From CAYJRR01 sp964372275 [NCBI: uncultured bacterium] (GTDB lineage Bacteria; CAYJRR01), in NCBI GenBank assembly GCA_964372275.1, contig CAYJRR010000075.1, positions 1 through 22,689 of the forward strand: a DNA stretch of 22,689 nt. Reading direction: 5' to 3'. How positions within the stretch are numbered: the first letter of the stretch is position 1; every line of letters begins with the position of its first letter. Positions 8,305-14,979 of this stretch are shown piece by piece. A program made the position numbers and the translations under genes. Below the pieces are notes generated by a model that was not told where the DNA came from, searched no databases, and saw only the letters and a list, made by a program, of their open reading frames with translations.

Positions 8305-8727
8305 ATGGAACGCACCCTTTCGATCGTCAAGCCCGACGCGGTGGCCAAGAACGCCATCGGCGAGATTCTGAGCCACCTGGAGAAGGAGGGCTTGCGGCCG
8401 ATCGCGATGAAGATGATCCACCTCTCCACCTCGCAGGCGGAGGGGTTCTACCACGTGCACCGGGAGAAGAAGTTCTTCGGCGATCTGGTGACCTTCATGA
8501 CCGAAGGGCCGGTGGTGGTGATGGCGCTCGAAGGTCAAAACGCGATCGAGCGCTACCGCAAGGTGATGGGGGCGACCGATCCGGCCAAGGCCGAGGCCGG
8601 CACGCTGCGCAAGCGCTTCGGGACGAACATCGAGCGCAACGCCTGCCACGGAAGCGACGGCCCCGACACCGCGCGCTTCGAGATCGGCTACTTCTTCTCC
8701 GGCCTCGAGCTCTTGCGCCGCGGTTGA
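8305..8727 (+). CDS. ndk: Nucleoside diphosphate kinase
   Basis: 140 residues, standard family length. Transfers the gamma-phosphate between nucleoside triphosphates and diphosphates through a phosphohistidine. Seen: N-terminal [12 protein letters not shown], the KKFFGDLV loop, and the active site NACHGSD with His115 as nucleophile, followed by the C-terminal FEIGYFFS. Start fixed by GGAGAATCCG before the ATG. Its last 40 bp overlap, on the opposite strand, the 3' end of the heptose-P adenylyltransferase gene. Placement after sucCD is sensible because SucCD yields ATP or GTP that Ndk equilibrates. Confidence 0.97.
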   Translation: MERTLSIVKPDAVAKNAIGEILSHLEKEGLRPIAMKMIHLSTSQAEGFYHVHREKKFFGDLVTFMTEGPVVVMALEGQNAIERYRKVMGATDPAKAEAGTLRKRFGTNIERNACHGSDGPDTARFEIGYFFSGLELLRRG

Positions 8728-9278
8728 CCGCCGCGCCGCCGCTTCGAACGACCGGCGGAGCTCGCGCCACCCGGCGCCGATCGACGCGCGGCCTTCCGCG
8801 GCCGGTGGCGCGAGAGGACCACTTTCACCAGGTCGGTGGTCGAGATCCCTTCGACGAGCGGGATCAGTTCCACCCGCCCGCCGTAGCTCCGAACGAATTC
8901 GGAGCCGACGACCTCCTTGCCGGCGTAGTCGGCCCCCTTCGCCAGGACGTCGGGGCGCACGTCGCGGATCAGGCGCTCCGGGGTGTCCTCCGGAAACGGC
9001 GTGACGTACGCCACCGCCGCCAGCGACGCGAGGACCTCCGCCCGGTGCGCGACCGGCACCACCGGCCGCGTCGGCCCCTTGAGCCGCCGCGTCGAGTCGT
9101 CGTCGTTGACCCCCACCACCAGCACGTCGCCGAGCGCGGCCGCCCCCGCGAGCGATCGCACGTGCCCGGCGTGCAGCAGATCGAAGATGCCGTTGGTGAA
9201 AACGATCCGCCGTCCCGCCGCACGCTCCCTCTCGAGCGCGGCGCGCAGGTCCCACGGATCGGCGATCACCCGTCCCAT
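8688..9278 (-). CDS. rfaE2: D-glycero-beta-D-manno-heptose 1-phosphate adenylyltransferase with basic tail
   Basis: 196 residues. Family function: adenylate heptose-1-phosphate to ADP-heptose for the lipopolysaccharide inner core. Seen: nucleotidyltransferase core with [14 protein letters not shown] (HxGH, His36/His39), [19 protein letters not shown], the KGADY segment and ISTTDLV near residue 145. The kinase half found in bifunctional HldE is absent, so this is the stand-alone adenylyltransferase; the heptose kinase must be elsewhere. The family normally ends at about residue 160; here ~36 extra residues, very rich in Arg/Lys/Ser, form a tail whose coding sequence overlaps the 3' end of ndk antisense. 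Starts 4 nt after the phosphodiesterase gene, in the same run. Confidence 0.92.
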   Translation of the reverse strand: MGRVIADPWDLRAALERERAAGRRIVFTNGIFDLLHAGHVRSLAGAAALGDVLVVGVNDDDSTRRLKGPTRPVVPVAHRAEVLASLAAVAYVTPFPEDTPERLIRDVRPDVLAKGADYAGKEVVGSEFVRSYGGRVELIPLVEGISTTDLVKVVLSRHRPRKAARRSAPGGASSAGRSKRRRGGQPRRKSSRPEKK

Positions 9279-9282
9279 CGAC

Positions 9283-10005
9283 TCATAGCCTACCGCGAAG
9301 CCAGCCCGCGACCTCGGCGGGCCGGTTGGTGATCAATCCCCGCACGCCGCGCGCCGCGAGCGTGCGCGCGGTCGGCTCGTCGTCGACCGTCCACACCACG
9401 ATGCGCCCCCACCCGCGCGCCACCTTGGCCGCCGTCTCGGAGAGGCGCACGTCGGGATGGAGGAAGTCGGCCGCGGCGTAGGCGGCCATCAGCCACAACG
9501 GGCGGCGCTGGCCGCCGCTTCGCAGAAAGGCGGTGCGCCACCGCCGGTCGCGGGCGCGCAGCCGGCGCAGGATGCGCGGGTCGAACGAGGAGACGACGAT
9601 CCCGTCCTCGCGTCCGTGGGCCTTGAGCACCCGGACGACCGGATCGACGAGCATCCTGGCGCCGCGTCCGTGCTTGATCTCCACGTTGACGATCCCGCGC
9701 CCGCGCGCGAGGTCGAGCGCCTCCGCCAGCGTCGGGATCCGCTCGCCGCGGAATCCCGCCCCGAACCATCCGCCCGCGTCGAGCCTCCGCAGGTCGGCGA
9801 GATCGCGGTCCCAGACGGCCCCCCGTCCGTCGGTGGTGCGGTCGAGGGTGTCGTCGTGGATCACCACCGGCACCCCGTCGCGCGAGAGCGTCACGTCGAG
9901 CTCGATCCCGTCGGCGCCGTCGCGGAACGCCCGCTCGAACGCGGCCCGCGTGTTCTCGGGCGCCACCGCCGACGCGCCGCGATGCCCGAGGATCAACGGC
10001 GGCAC
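9283..10005 (-). CDS. Glycerophosphodiester phosphodiesterase
   Basis: 240 residues of the GDPD family (UgpQ-like), which hydrolyses glycerophosphodiesters to sn-glycerol 3-phosphate and an alcohol. Catalytic and metal residues visible: His8-Arg9 (LGHRGAS), Glu17 (APENT), Glu35/Asp37 (GIELDV) and His50-Asp51 (VIHDDTLDRTTDG); also NVEIKHG and the C-terminal VWTVDDE/GVRGLITNRP signatures. No signal peptide, so cytoplasmic. GTG start at 10005 preceded by AGAGGGG. It sits between the zinc-ribbon gene (42-nt gap) and rfaE2 (4-nt gap), suggesting a single transcript linked to lipid or envelope metabolism. Confidence 0.93.
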   Translation of the reverse strand: MPPLILGHRGASAVAPENTRAAFERAFRDGADGIELDVTLSRDGVPVVIHDDTLDRTTDGRGAVWDRDLADLRRLDAGGWFGAGFRGERIPTLAEALDLARGRGIVNVEIKHGRGARMLVDPVVRVLKAHGREDGIVVSSFDPRILRRLRARDRRWRTAFLRSGGQRRPLWLMAAYAAADFLHPDVRLSETAAKVARGWGRIVVWTVDDEPTARTLAARGVRGLITNRPAEVAGWLRGRL

Positions 10006-10047
10006 GCGGCCCCTCTCGCGATCGTCACGATGCCACGCGGAGGCACG

Positions 10048-10257
10048 TCACTCCTTCGGACGCTTGGCCTTGGTCGGAACCTCGTCGGGCGGCGCCTGGA
10101 CGTTCACCGCCGTCACACGGCGCTTTCCCAGCTTGGCGGACAGGACGGCGAACATCGTTTCGCAGTCGCGGCAGATCGCGGTCCCGGGCGAACCGTGGAC
10201 GTTCGTGTCGAGGTTCTGCTTGCCGCATCGAGGACAGAAGTTGAGGAACTGGTTCAT
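10048..10257 (-). CDS. Small zinc-ribbon protein, unknown function
   Basis: 69 residues from the ATG at 10257. Two CxxC knuckles, CPRC (8-11) and CRDC (29-32), 17 residues apart, predict one structural zinc site of the zinc-ribbon type. The C-terminal half is Lys/Pro-rich (PPDEVPTKAKRPKE). The same frame continues far upstream without start or family features, so the start is chosen at MNQFLNFCPRCG, 30 nt downstream of a TAGACT -10-like box. First gene of the minus-strand run with the phosphodiesterase and rfaE2. Could bind nucleic acid or protein; no function is assigned. Confidence 0.75.
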   Translation of the reverse strand: MNQFLNFCPRCGKQNLDTNVHGSPGTAICRDCETMFAVLSAKLGKRRVTAVNVQAPPDEVPTKAKRPKE

Positions 10258-10286
10258 CGCGCTGTCCGGTCGGTCACGGTGAAGGA

Positions 10287-10292
10287 AGTCTA
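10287..10292 (-). promoter_or_regulatory. Candidate -10 box for the zinc-ribbon/GDPD/rfaE2 run
   Basis: TAGACT on the minus strand, identical to the -10 boxes proposed upstream of the first YejM-like gene and clpX. Transcription would start about 23 nt before the ATG at 10257. No clear -35 hexamer at the usual distance. Confidence 0.35.
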
Positions 10293-10412
10293 CCCTGGGG
10301 ACGGCATGTCCCGGGGGGTGAACTCCCAACCCTCCGAGGCCCCCGGCACGGCGCCATCGACCCGAAAAATCGTTTCCGAATCCGACACCTTGGGAGCGAG
10401 GAGGGGACGCTG

Positions 10413-11651
10413 GTGCCGAGGTCCGGAACTTGCGACGCTTCGGGCCCGATGTCGACCCCACGTCCCCCCTCGCCGCCGTCCGATCCGGCTCCCGCCGCCC
10501 TTCCCCTTCATCCCGCCGCGGAGACCGCCGCCGATTGGCGTCCGCTCTACGATGCGCTCGTCTCGTTGGGCCGCGACCGCGACGCGGCGCTGCTCCTGCA
10601 GCAGAAGTCGGTTCCCGCGGGCCTCGACCGGCGGCAGGTGTTGGGGATCGGCCCGCTTCCCGCCGGCGTCGACCTGATGGACGAGGCGACCTTCCAGGCG
10701 CAAGTCGGCGCCTTCCAGGCGAAGGCCGACGGGGTGCCGCCGGCCGCCGCGGCCGATGCGCCGCTCTCCCCCGAGGAGGAGGAGGCGATTCTCGAGATCC
10801 GCCTCGAGGACGAGATCCCCGTCTCCGACGACCTGGTCCTGGCCGCCGAAGTCCCGACGATCGCCCCGCCGACGCCGGAGCCCCCCGTCGAGCTCTCCTT
10901 TGCCCCGGCGCCCGCCGCCGCCACGGTACCCGCGGCATCGCCGTTGCGCAGCGCCACGGAGACGGCGTTGGAGCGGCGCGTGCGGGAGCTGGAGGCGTTG
11001 CTCGCGCGGCGCGAAGAGGCGCTGGCCTCGGTACAGCGGACCGACCGATTGACGATGCTCTTCAACCGCGACGCGCTGCTCGAGGCGGCGGAGCAGGAGC
11101 TTGCGAAGTCGCGCCGCTTCGGCAGCGATCTGGCGCTGGCCCTCTTCGAGCTGGAGACGCCCGGAACCCTGAACGCGAAGTACGGCGAAGGGGCCGCGGA
11201 GCGGCTGATGATGGCGCTCGCGTCGGCGATGCGCCGCACCGTGCGCCAGATCGACGTCGCCGCGCGCGTCGGCGGCGGCCAGTTCGCGGTGCTCTGCCCC
11301 GGCACGGGCCTCTCCGGCGCGCGCCGCCTGATCGAGAAGGTGCTGGGCTCGCTGGAGATCGAGCGCCGCGCACACGGCGCCCCGGCCGACGGCGCCGTCA
11401 CCGCCGCCGCGGCCGCCCGCGAAACGACGGGCCCCGCGATCGACCGCGTCCCCGACCTCCTCGAAGCCGCCCAGCGCGCCCTTCTCTCCGCGCGGGCGAC
11501 CGCCTGGAGCGGGCCGGCCTTCTCGCCGGCGGCCTTCGCCGCCGCGTCGCCCGCCGGCGCTCCACTCCCGCCGTCCACCGTGCTCCCGCCGGGCGCCGGT
11601 TCCTTCCCGTTCGGCGGCGGATTCCCGATGGGAGGTCCCGCCGGCGCTTGA
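10413..11651 (+). CDS. Degenerate GGDEF-domain protein
   Basis: 412 residues from a GTG at 10413, chosen because AGGAGGGG lies 6 nt upstream (10399-10406); an ATG at 10449 is the alternative. Residues 20-180 are Pro/Ala-rich and acidic, then a short coiled coil (about 181-207) leads into a GGDEF-like fold: DRLTMLFNRDALL (211-223), then RQIDVAARVGGGQFAVLCPG (278-297). The signature loop is GGGQF instead of GG(D/E)EF, and the first metal-binding Asp region reads ELETPG, so diguanylate cyclase activity is unlikely. The C-terminal 50 residues are Ala/Pro/Gly low complexity (FPFGGGFPMGGPAGA). No membrane helix. May be a scaffold or nucleotide sensor; that is inference. The tRNA-Lys promoter overlaps its stop. 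Confidence 0.85.
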   Translation: MPRSGTCDASGPMSTPRPPSPPSDPAPAALPLHPAAETAADWRPLYDALVSLGRDRDAALLLQQKSVPAGLDRRQVLGIGPLPAGVDLMDEATFQAQVGAFQAKADGVPPAAAADAPLSPEEEEAILEIRLEDEIPVSDDLVLAAEVPTIAPPTPEPPVELSFAPAPAAATVPAASPLRSATETALERRVRELEALLARREEALASVQRTDRLTMLFNRDALLEAAEQELAKSRRFGSDLALALFELETPGTLNAKYGEGAAERLMMALASAMRRTVRQIDVAARVGGGQFAVLCPGTGLSGARRLIEKVLGSLEIERRAHGAPADGAVTAAAAARETTGPAIDRVPDLLEAAQRALLSARATAWSGPAFSPAAFAAASPAGAPLPPSTVLPPGAGSFPFGGGFPMGGPAGA

Positions 11652-11675
11652 CTTGGAGGTTCCGTTCAGTAGGAT
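11648..11675 (+). promoter_or_regulatory. Promoter of tRNA-Lys
   Basis: TTGACT (11648-11653), 16-nt spacer, TAGGAT (11670-11675), the best sigma-70 match in the window. It overlaps the stop codon of the GGDEF-like gene and ends 36 nt before the mature tRNA. Confidence 0.6.
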
Positions 11676-11711
11676 TCGACCCCCTTCGCGGCCACCCGCG
11701 CGAAGGACGAC

Positions 11712-11784
11712 GGGCCGGTAGCTCAATTGGCAGAGCAGCAGACTCTTAATCTGCGGGTTGTAGGTTCGATGCCTACCCGGCTCA
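11712..11784 (+). tRNA. tRNA-Lys (anticodon CUU)
   Basis: Full 73-nt cloverleaf: acceptor GGGCCGG/CCGGCTC with one G-T wobble, D-arm GCTC/GAGC, anticodon stem GCAGA/TCTGC with loop CTCTTAA (anticodon CTT, reads AAG), 5-nt variable loop, and T-arm GTAGG/CCTAC with loop TTCGATG. Discriminator base A; the genome continues CCC, so the CCA end is not encoded and must be added. A tRNA reading AAG fits a high-GC genome. Confidence 0.97.
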
Positions 11785-11797
11785 CCCGAACGCACGA

Positions 11798-11822
11798 GGC
11801 CCCGCCAATACTTGGCGGGGCC
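11798..11822 (+). terminator. Strong hairpin after tRNA-Lys
   Basis: Perfect 11-bp stem GGCCCCGCCAA / TTGGCGGGGCC with loop TAC, starting 13 nt after the tRNA. It lacks a following T-tract (gctgcatt), so termination would have to work without one; a processing signal is the alternative. Confidence 0.6.
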
Positions 11823-11937
11823 GCTGCATTCGCGCACGGTCCCACCCAGCTCGCGCCGAGGCCCCGCGCGAAGAGGGTGAGACCGGCCTGTCACATCTGT
11901 GTGGTTTCGATCCGGCGTTTCCAATACGCTGCGGCGC

Positions 11938-12879
11938 GTGAACCGAACGCCAAGTACATGCGCCCTGCTCCTGTCCGCCCTGTCGCTCCACGCCTCTTGT
12001 GCGAAAGATACAAAACAAGGCGGTTCCTTGCCCGGCGTGGAGAGCTGCGAGCCCGGGCAGGCCATTCGCACGATCCACGAGGATGGAACGGTCGAGTGCG
12101 AAGTCGACGACGATACGAACACGAACTACTTGGCAGGTGCGGGGATCGTTCGATCGGGAAATACGTTGGGACTCGACTTCGCGCGCAACAACGTCTGGAG
12201 CGGCTCCCAGAATTTTGACGGAGGAGCCGCGTTCCCCGGCGAGGGAATATGGGATCCGTCAGGCTACGTCGGCATCGGGACGGAAATCCCAGCCTCGAAG
12301 CTGCACGTGGTGGGCGGAGACGTCTACGTGCAGGGCGGCGGCTACGACTTCGTCCCACCGGAGGGCGGAGCAGCGGATCTTGCCTTCTACCGCGGCGGAA
12401 CGGGATTTGGGGTTCTTCGGCGTTTCGCTCCAGATTACACCGTCTTTCAGATCTGGGCCCCGCCATCTTCTCTCGGAAGCTATGAAGCGACGCTCGCACT
12501 CGTCCGGGGCGATGAGCCGAACGTGGAGTACGTGGACCTCTACAACAACGGCTACGAGTCCGAGTCGCAATACGGCGTGCGCATGCAAAGGCGGGGCTCA
12601 GGCCAGTTCCGAGACTTCGTGTTCGACTATTCGGATGGCTCGACCAAGACCGAGGTTCTCCGCCTCCAGCCGTCCGGAAACGTCGGCTTCGGCACCAAGT
12701 TTCCTCGAGCTTCGATCGACGTGAAGGGCGGCATCGGTCTGGCAGCGGACGATGGAACCATCACCTGCAACGCCGGGAATGCCGGGCTCATGATGACCTG
12801 CCTTCGCAACGACCTAAAGCGCATCTGCGCGTGCGTGGAGACCAGCGCCGGCGTGTTCGACTGGGTGCAGGGCTTCTAA
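11938..12879 (+). CDS. Tail-fibre-like lipoprotein with VGIGT repeats
   Basis: 313 residues from the GTG at 11938; the frame runs back to 11899 but only this start gives a signal peptide (NRTPSTCALLLSALSLHASC). Cys21 would be the lipidated residue, although His at -3 is atypical. Then come SCEPGQAIRTIHEDGTVECE and DDDTNTNYLAGAGI, a pattern common in secreted fibre-like proteins of Myxococcota and Planctomycetes. Two GxVGxGT...P...L/I.V units (SGYVGIGTEIPASKLHV at 108-124, SGNVGFGTKFPRASIDV at 247-263) match the repeat of phage tail-fibre and adhesin proteins. Four cysteines lie near the C-terminus (277, 288, 297, 299), before FDWVQGF. No Shine-Dalgarno; a TACGCT box ends 7 nt before the GTG. 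Third codon positions are less GC-rich than in neighbours, consistent with transfer. Ligand and function unknown. Confidence 0.75.
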   Translation: MNRTPSTCALLLSALSLHASCAKDTKQGGSLPGVESCEPGQAIRTIHEDGTVECEVDDDTNTNYLAGAGIVRSGNTLGLDFARNNVWSGSQNFDGGAAFPGEGIWDPSGYVGIGTEIPASKLHVVGGDVYVQGGGYDFVPPEGGAADLAFYRGGTGFGVLRRFAPDYTVFQIWAPPSSLGSYEATLALVRGDEPNVEYVDLYNNGYESESQYGVRMQRRGSGQFRDFVFDYSDGSTKTEVLRLQPSGNVGFGTKFPRASIDVKGGIGLAADDGTITCNAGNAGLMMTCLRNDLKRICACVETSAGVFDWVQGF

Positions 12880-12900
12880 GGGGTATCATTCCCTTCCCCG

Positions 12901-12934
12901 CCGTTCCCGTTCCGTACTCCTTCTCCCTCTCCCG
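12901..12934 (+). repeat. GTTCC/CTCCCTCTCCCG dispersed element, copy A
   Basis: Contains CCGTTCCCGTTCC, then after 3 nt CTCCTTCTCCCTCTCCCG. Both blocks (13 and 18 nt) recur in the same order, 12 nt apart, on the minus strand at 19779-19821. Pyrimidine-only on this strand apart from a few G; intergenic; preceded by TTCCCTTCCCC, which also occurs in the left arm of the second site. Confidence 0.7.
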
Positions 12935-12943
12935 CAACTCCAC

Positions 12944-12958
12944 TGGCAGAGCAGCAGA
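12944..12958 (+). repeat. 15-nt copy of a tRNA-Lys internal segment
   Basis: TGGCAGAGCAGCAGA, identical to 11728-11742 (D-loop to anticodon stem of tRNA-Lys). The match extends imperfectly 7 nt to the left (4 of 7 identical), but the following bases are not tRNA-like. It lies just upstream of the first YejM-like gene. Confidence 0.6.
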
Positions 12959-12963
12959 ACGTA

Positions 12964-12992
12964 TTGGCCGCCCGGCCGTCGGCGTGTAGACT
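12964..12992 (+). promoter_or_regulatory. Candidate promoter of the first YejM-like gene
   Basis: TTGGCC (12964-12969), 17-nt spacer, TAGACT (12987-12992). The expected start of transcription is about 6 nt before the ATG at 13005 and no ribosome-binding sequence is present, so the mRNA would be almost leaderless. Confidence 0.45.
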
Positions 12993-13004
12993 GCCCCGCT
13001 TTTC

Positions 13005-14891
13005 ATGAACGCCCTCGCACCGGTATCCGGAGCCGCCCTCCGCCGGGCTCTGCTCCCTCTCGGCGCGCTCAACCTGCTGGTCGCGCTCGCGATTACCGCC
13101 CCGCTGCTTCGCGGAGGCGGATTGACGACGGCACGCCAGGTGGCGTTCGCGGTGGTCGCAATGGCGGGGTACCTGGGCACGGCCTCCCTGGCAATCGGAG
13201 GCCTTCTCGCAATCGCATCGTCGTTCCCACGGGCGCGGACGGCGATCCTGTGGCTCGCACCGGTCTCCTTCACCTTGCTCCACACGGCGCTGTTCGTCGA
13301 CGTGCGCGTCTACAAGATGTTCCGATTCCATTTCAACGGGCTCGTCTGGCAGACGGTGACCGCTCCCGGCGGATGGGACTCGCTTCACGTGCCGACGGCG
13401 GACCTCGTCGCCCTGGCCTTCGCCGTGATTGCGTTCGCCGCGGCGCAGCGGCGGATCTTCGGCGACATCGTGAGGAAGTCGAGCGACAGGCCTTGGCTCC
13501 CGGCGCTCACGTGGAAGCGCGCCGTTCTCGGCATCGCCGTCCTGGGTGTCGCGGAGCGTACGACGTTTGCGACGTTCGACCTTCTACGCGATTACGAAAT
13601 TGCCCGCGCCGCCCGGGTTGTGCCCGGATATCAGCGTTTCACCGTGCGGCGCTTCGCCAAGAGGTGGTTCGGCTGGAAGCCTGGTTCCGCGGATCTCGCT
13701 TTCTCCGGGAAGCCCAAGGCGTCCTCGAGTGGGCTTCATTATCCGGTGAAGCCGCTCGCCTGGAAGGCACCCGAGCGGAAACTCAATTTCCTTTGGGTGG
13801 TGTTGGAGAGTTGGCGCTACGACGCCTTCGACGAGAACCATTCCCCCGAGATCTGGAAGATTTCGAAGGGCGCCCACGTTTTCGAGAATCACATCTCCGG
13901 GGGAAACAATACGACCTTCGGCGTGTTCACCATGTTCTATGGGCTCTATGGCTCCTACCGAAACGCATTCCTCGCGGAGCATCGCGGGCCGGTTCTGGTG
14001 GATCGCCTGCGCGAGCTCGACTACCGGTTCGCGATCTACTCCAGCTTTCCGATGACATGGCCGGAATTCCGAAAGTACGCGTTCGTCGACATCGCAGACT
14101 CCGTGAAGGACGCATGGCCGCACGAAGAGTCGGCGAAGAACGATCCGCTCGTCGTCGACGACTTCCTCTCCTTCGTCGACCGGGGCAAGGCGGACGGGGA
14201 CCGTCCGTTCTTCGGGTTCCTTCTGCTCGACTCGTCGCACGCTCCCTATACGTTCCCCCCCGACTTCGCGAAGTTTCAGCCGTACACGCGGGACGCGAAG
14301 TTCGTGCGGTACATCGACGTCACGCAGCGCGCGCCCGAGATGCGCAACCGCTACTTCAACGCCGTTTTGTGGGAGGACTTCCAGGTCGGTCGGCTCTGGC
14401 GCGAGCTGGATCGGCGAGGCGTCCTGGACGAAACGGTGGTGCTGATCACCGGCGACCATGGAGAGGAGTTCAACGAACACGGCTTCTGGACGCACAGCGG
14501 AGGCTACACACCTGAACAGGTGCAGGTTCCCGCGATCCTCCATTGGCCGGGGAAGGGCGCGAGCGTCGTCACGCGGCGCTCGGGACACGAGGACATCGCA
14601 CCGACGATCCTCGAAGCTCTGGGCGTGCAAAACCCGCCCGGAGACTACAGCCAGGGCCGCTCGTTGTTCGACGAAACCGGCAATCCCTACGTCGTCTCCT
14701 GCGGCTGGCGCGACTGCGCGATCATCGACGACCTCGGTTATGTCGTCTTCGGCCTCGAGAATCACTACTCCATGTCCTTCGACGTGCTCGACCGGCAGTA
14801 CGTGAGCGTCGCCGACCCTCGCTCCGCACTCGCGTCACGCGGCGATCGGATGTTGTCGATCATGCAGGAGCTGGGCCTCTTCCTGAAGTGA
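13005..14891 (+). CDS. YejM/PbgA-like membrane protein with alkaline-phosphatase/sulfatase domain (copy 1)
   Basis: 628 residues. The N-terminal ~190 hold about five membrane helices (17-36, 44-70, 80-100, 131-150, 170-190), as in YejM/PbgA and LtaS-type proteins; a periplasmic sulfatase-fold domain follows. Motifs: FLWVVLESWRYDAF (Glu268), HISGGNNTTFGVFTMFYGLY (297-316), where the Thr pair aligns with the LtaS nucleophile region, GDHGEEFNEHG (483-493) and WTHSGGYTP. YejM controls LpxC/lipopolysaccharide balance in enterobacteria; other relatives transfer phospho-groups or hydrolyse sulfate esters, so the activity is open. Directly followed by a second copy of similar length. Third positions less GC-rich than copy 2. 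Starts at MNALAP with no Shine-Dalgarno. Confidence 0.88.
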   Translation: MNALAPVSGAALRRALLPLGALNLLVALAITAPLLRGGGLTTARQVAFAVVAMAGYLGTASLAIGGLLAIASSFPRARTAILWLAPVSFTLLHTALFVDVRVYKMFRFHFNGLVWQTVTAPGGWDSLHVPTADLVALAFAVIAFAAAQRRIFGDIVRKSSDRPWLPALTWKRAVLGIAVLGVAERTTFATFDLLRDYEIARAARVVPGYQRFTVRRFAKRWFGWKPGSADLAFSGKPKASSSGLHYPVKPLAWKAPERKLNFLWVVLESWRYDAFDENHSPEIWKISKGAHVFENHISGGNNTTFGVFTMFYGLYGSYRNAFLAEHRGPVLVDRLRELDYRFAIYSSFPMTWPEFRKYAFVDIADSVKDAWPHEESAKNDPLVVDDFLSFVDRGKADGDRPFFGFLLLDSSHAPYTFPPDFAKFQPYTRDAKFVRYIDVTQRAPEMRNRYFNAVLWEDFQVGRLWRELDRRGVLDETVVLITGDHGEEFNEHGFWTHSGGYTPEQVQVPAILHWPGKGASVVTRRSGHEDIAPTILEALGVQNPPGDYSQGRSLFDETGNPYVVSCGWRDCAIIDDLGYVVFGLENHYSMSFDVLDRQYVSVADPRSALASRGDRMLSIMQELGLFLK

Positions 14892-14935
14892 GGCCCACGC
14901 GCGGCGAGCCTCCGGGGCGAGGATCGGCCGGGTCC

Positions 14936-14965
14936 TTGCGGGCTGCCCCGGCGGGACGCTATCCT
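14936..14965 (+). promoter_or_regulatory. Candidate promoter of the second YejM-like gene
   Basis: TTGCGG (14936-14941), 18-nt spacer, TATCCT (14960-14965), giving a predicted leader of ~8 nt before the ATG at 14980. No ribosome-binding sequence; the leader is a run of T (cttttttcg). Confidence 0.45.
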
Positions 14966-14979
14966 GCCGTCTTTTTTCG

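Noticed and set aside
7168-9255. 695-codon minus-strand frame opposite the lipoprotein and ndk
   Set aside because: Shadow frame with Arg/Gly bias; it also overlaps rfaE2 in a different frame.
10258-10938. Upstream extension of the zinc-ribbon gene to 296 residues
   Set aside because: The added part is Arg/Pro/Gly low complexity antisense to the GGDEF-like gene; the short start fits the CxxC protein and the -10-like box.
10290-12122. 610-codon minus-strand frame opposite the GGDEF-like gene and tRNA-Lys
   Set aside because: It would run through a complete tRNA and a terminator-like hairpin and shows no family sequence.
11728-12958. Complete integrated element with att sites at tRNA-Lys
   Set aside because: No integrase, and the second copy lacks the tRNA 3' part that a classical att site would keep; only a remnant can be suggested.
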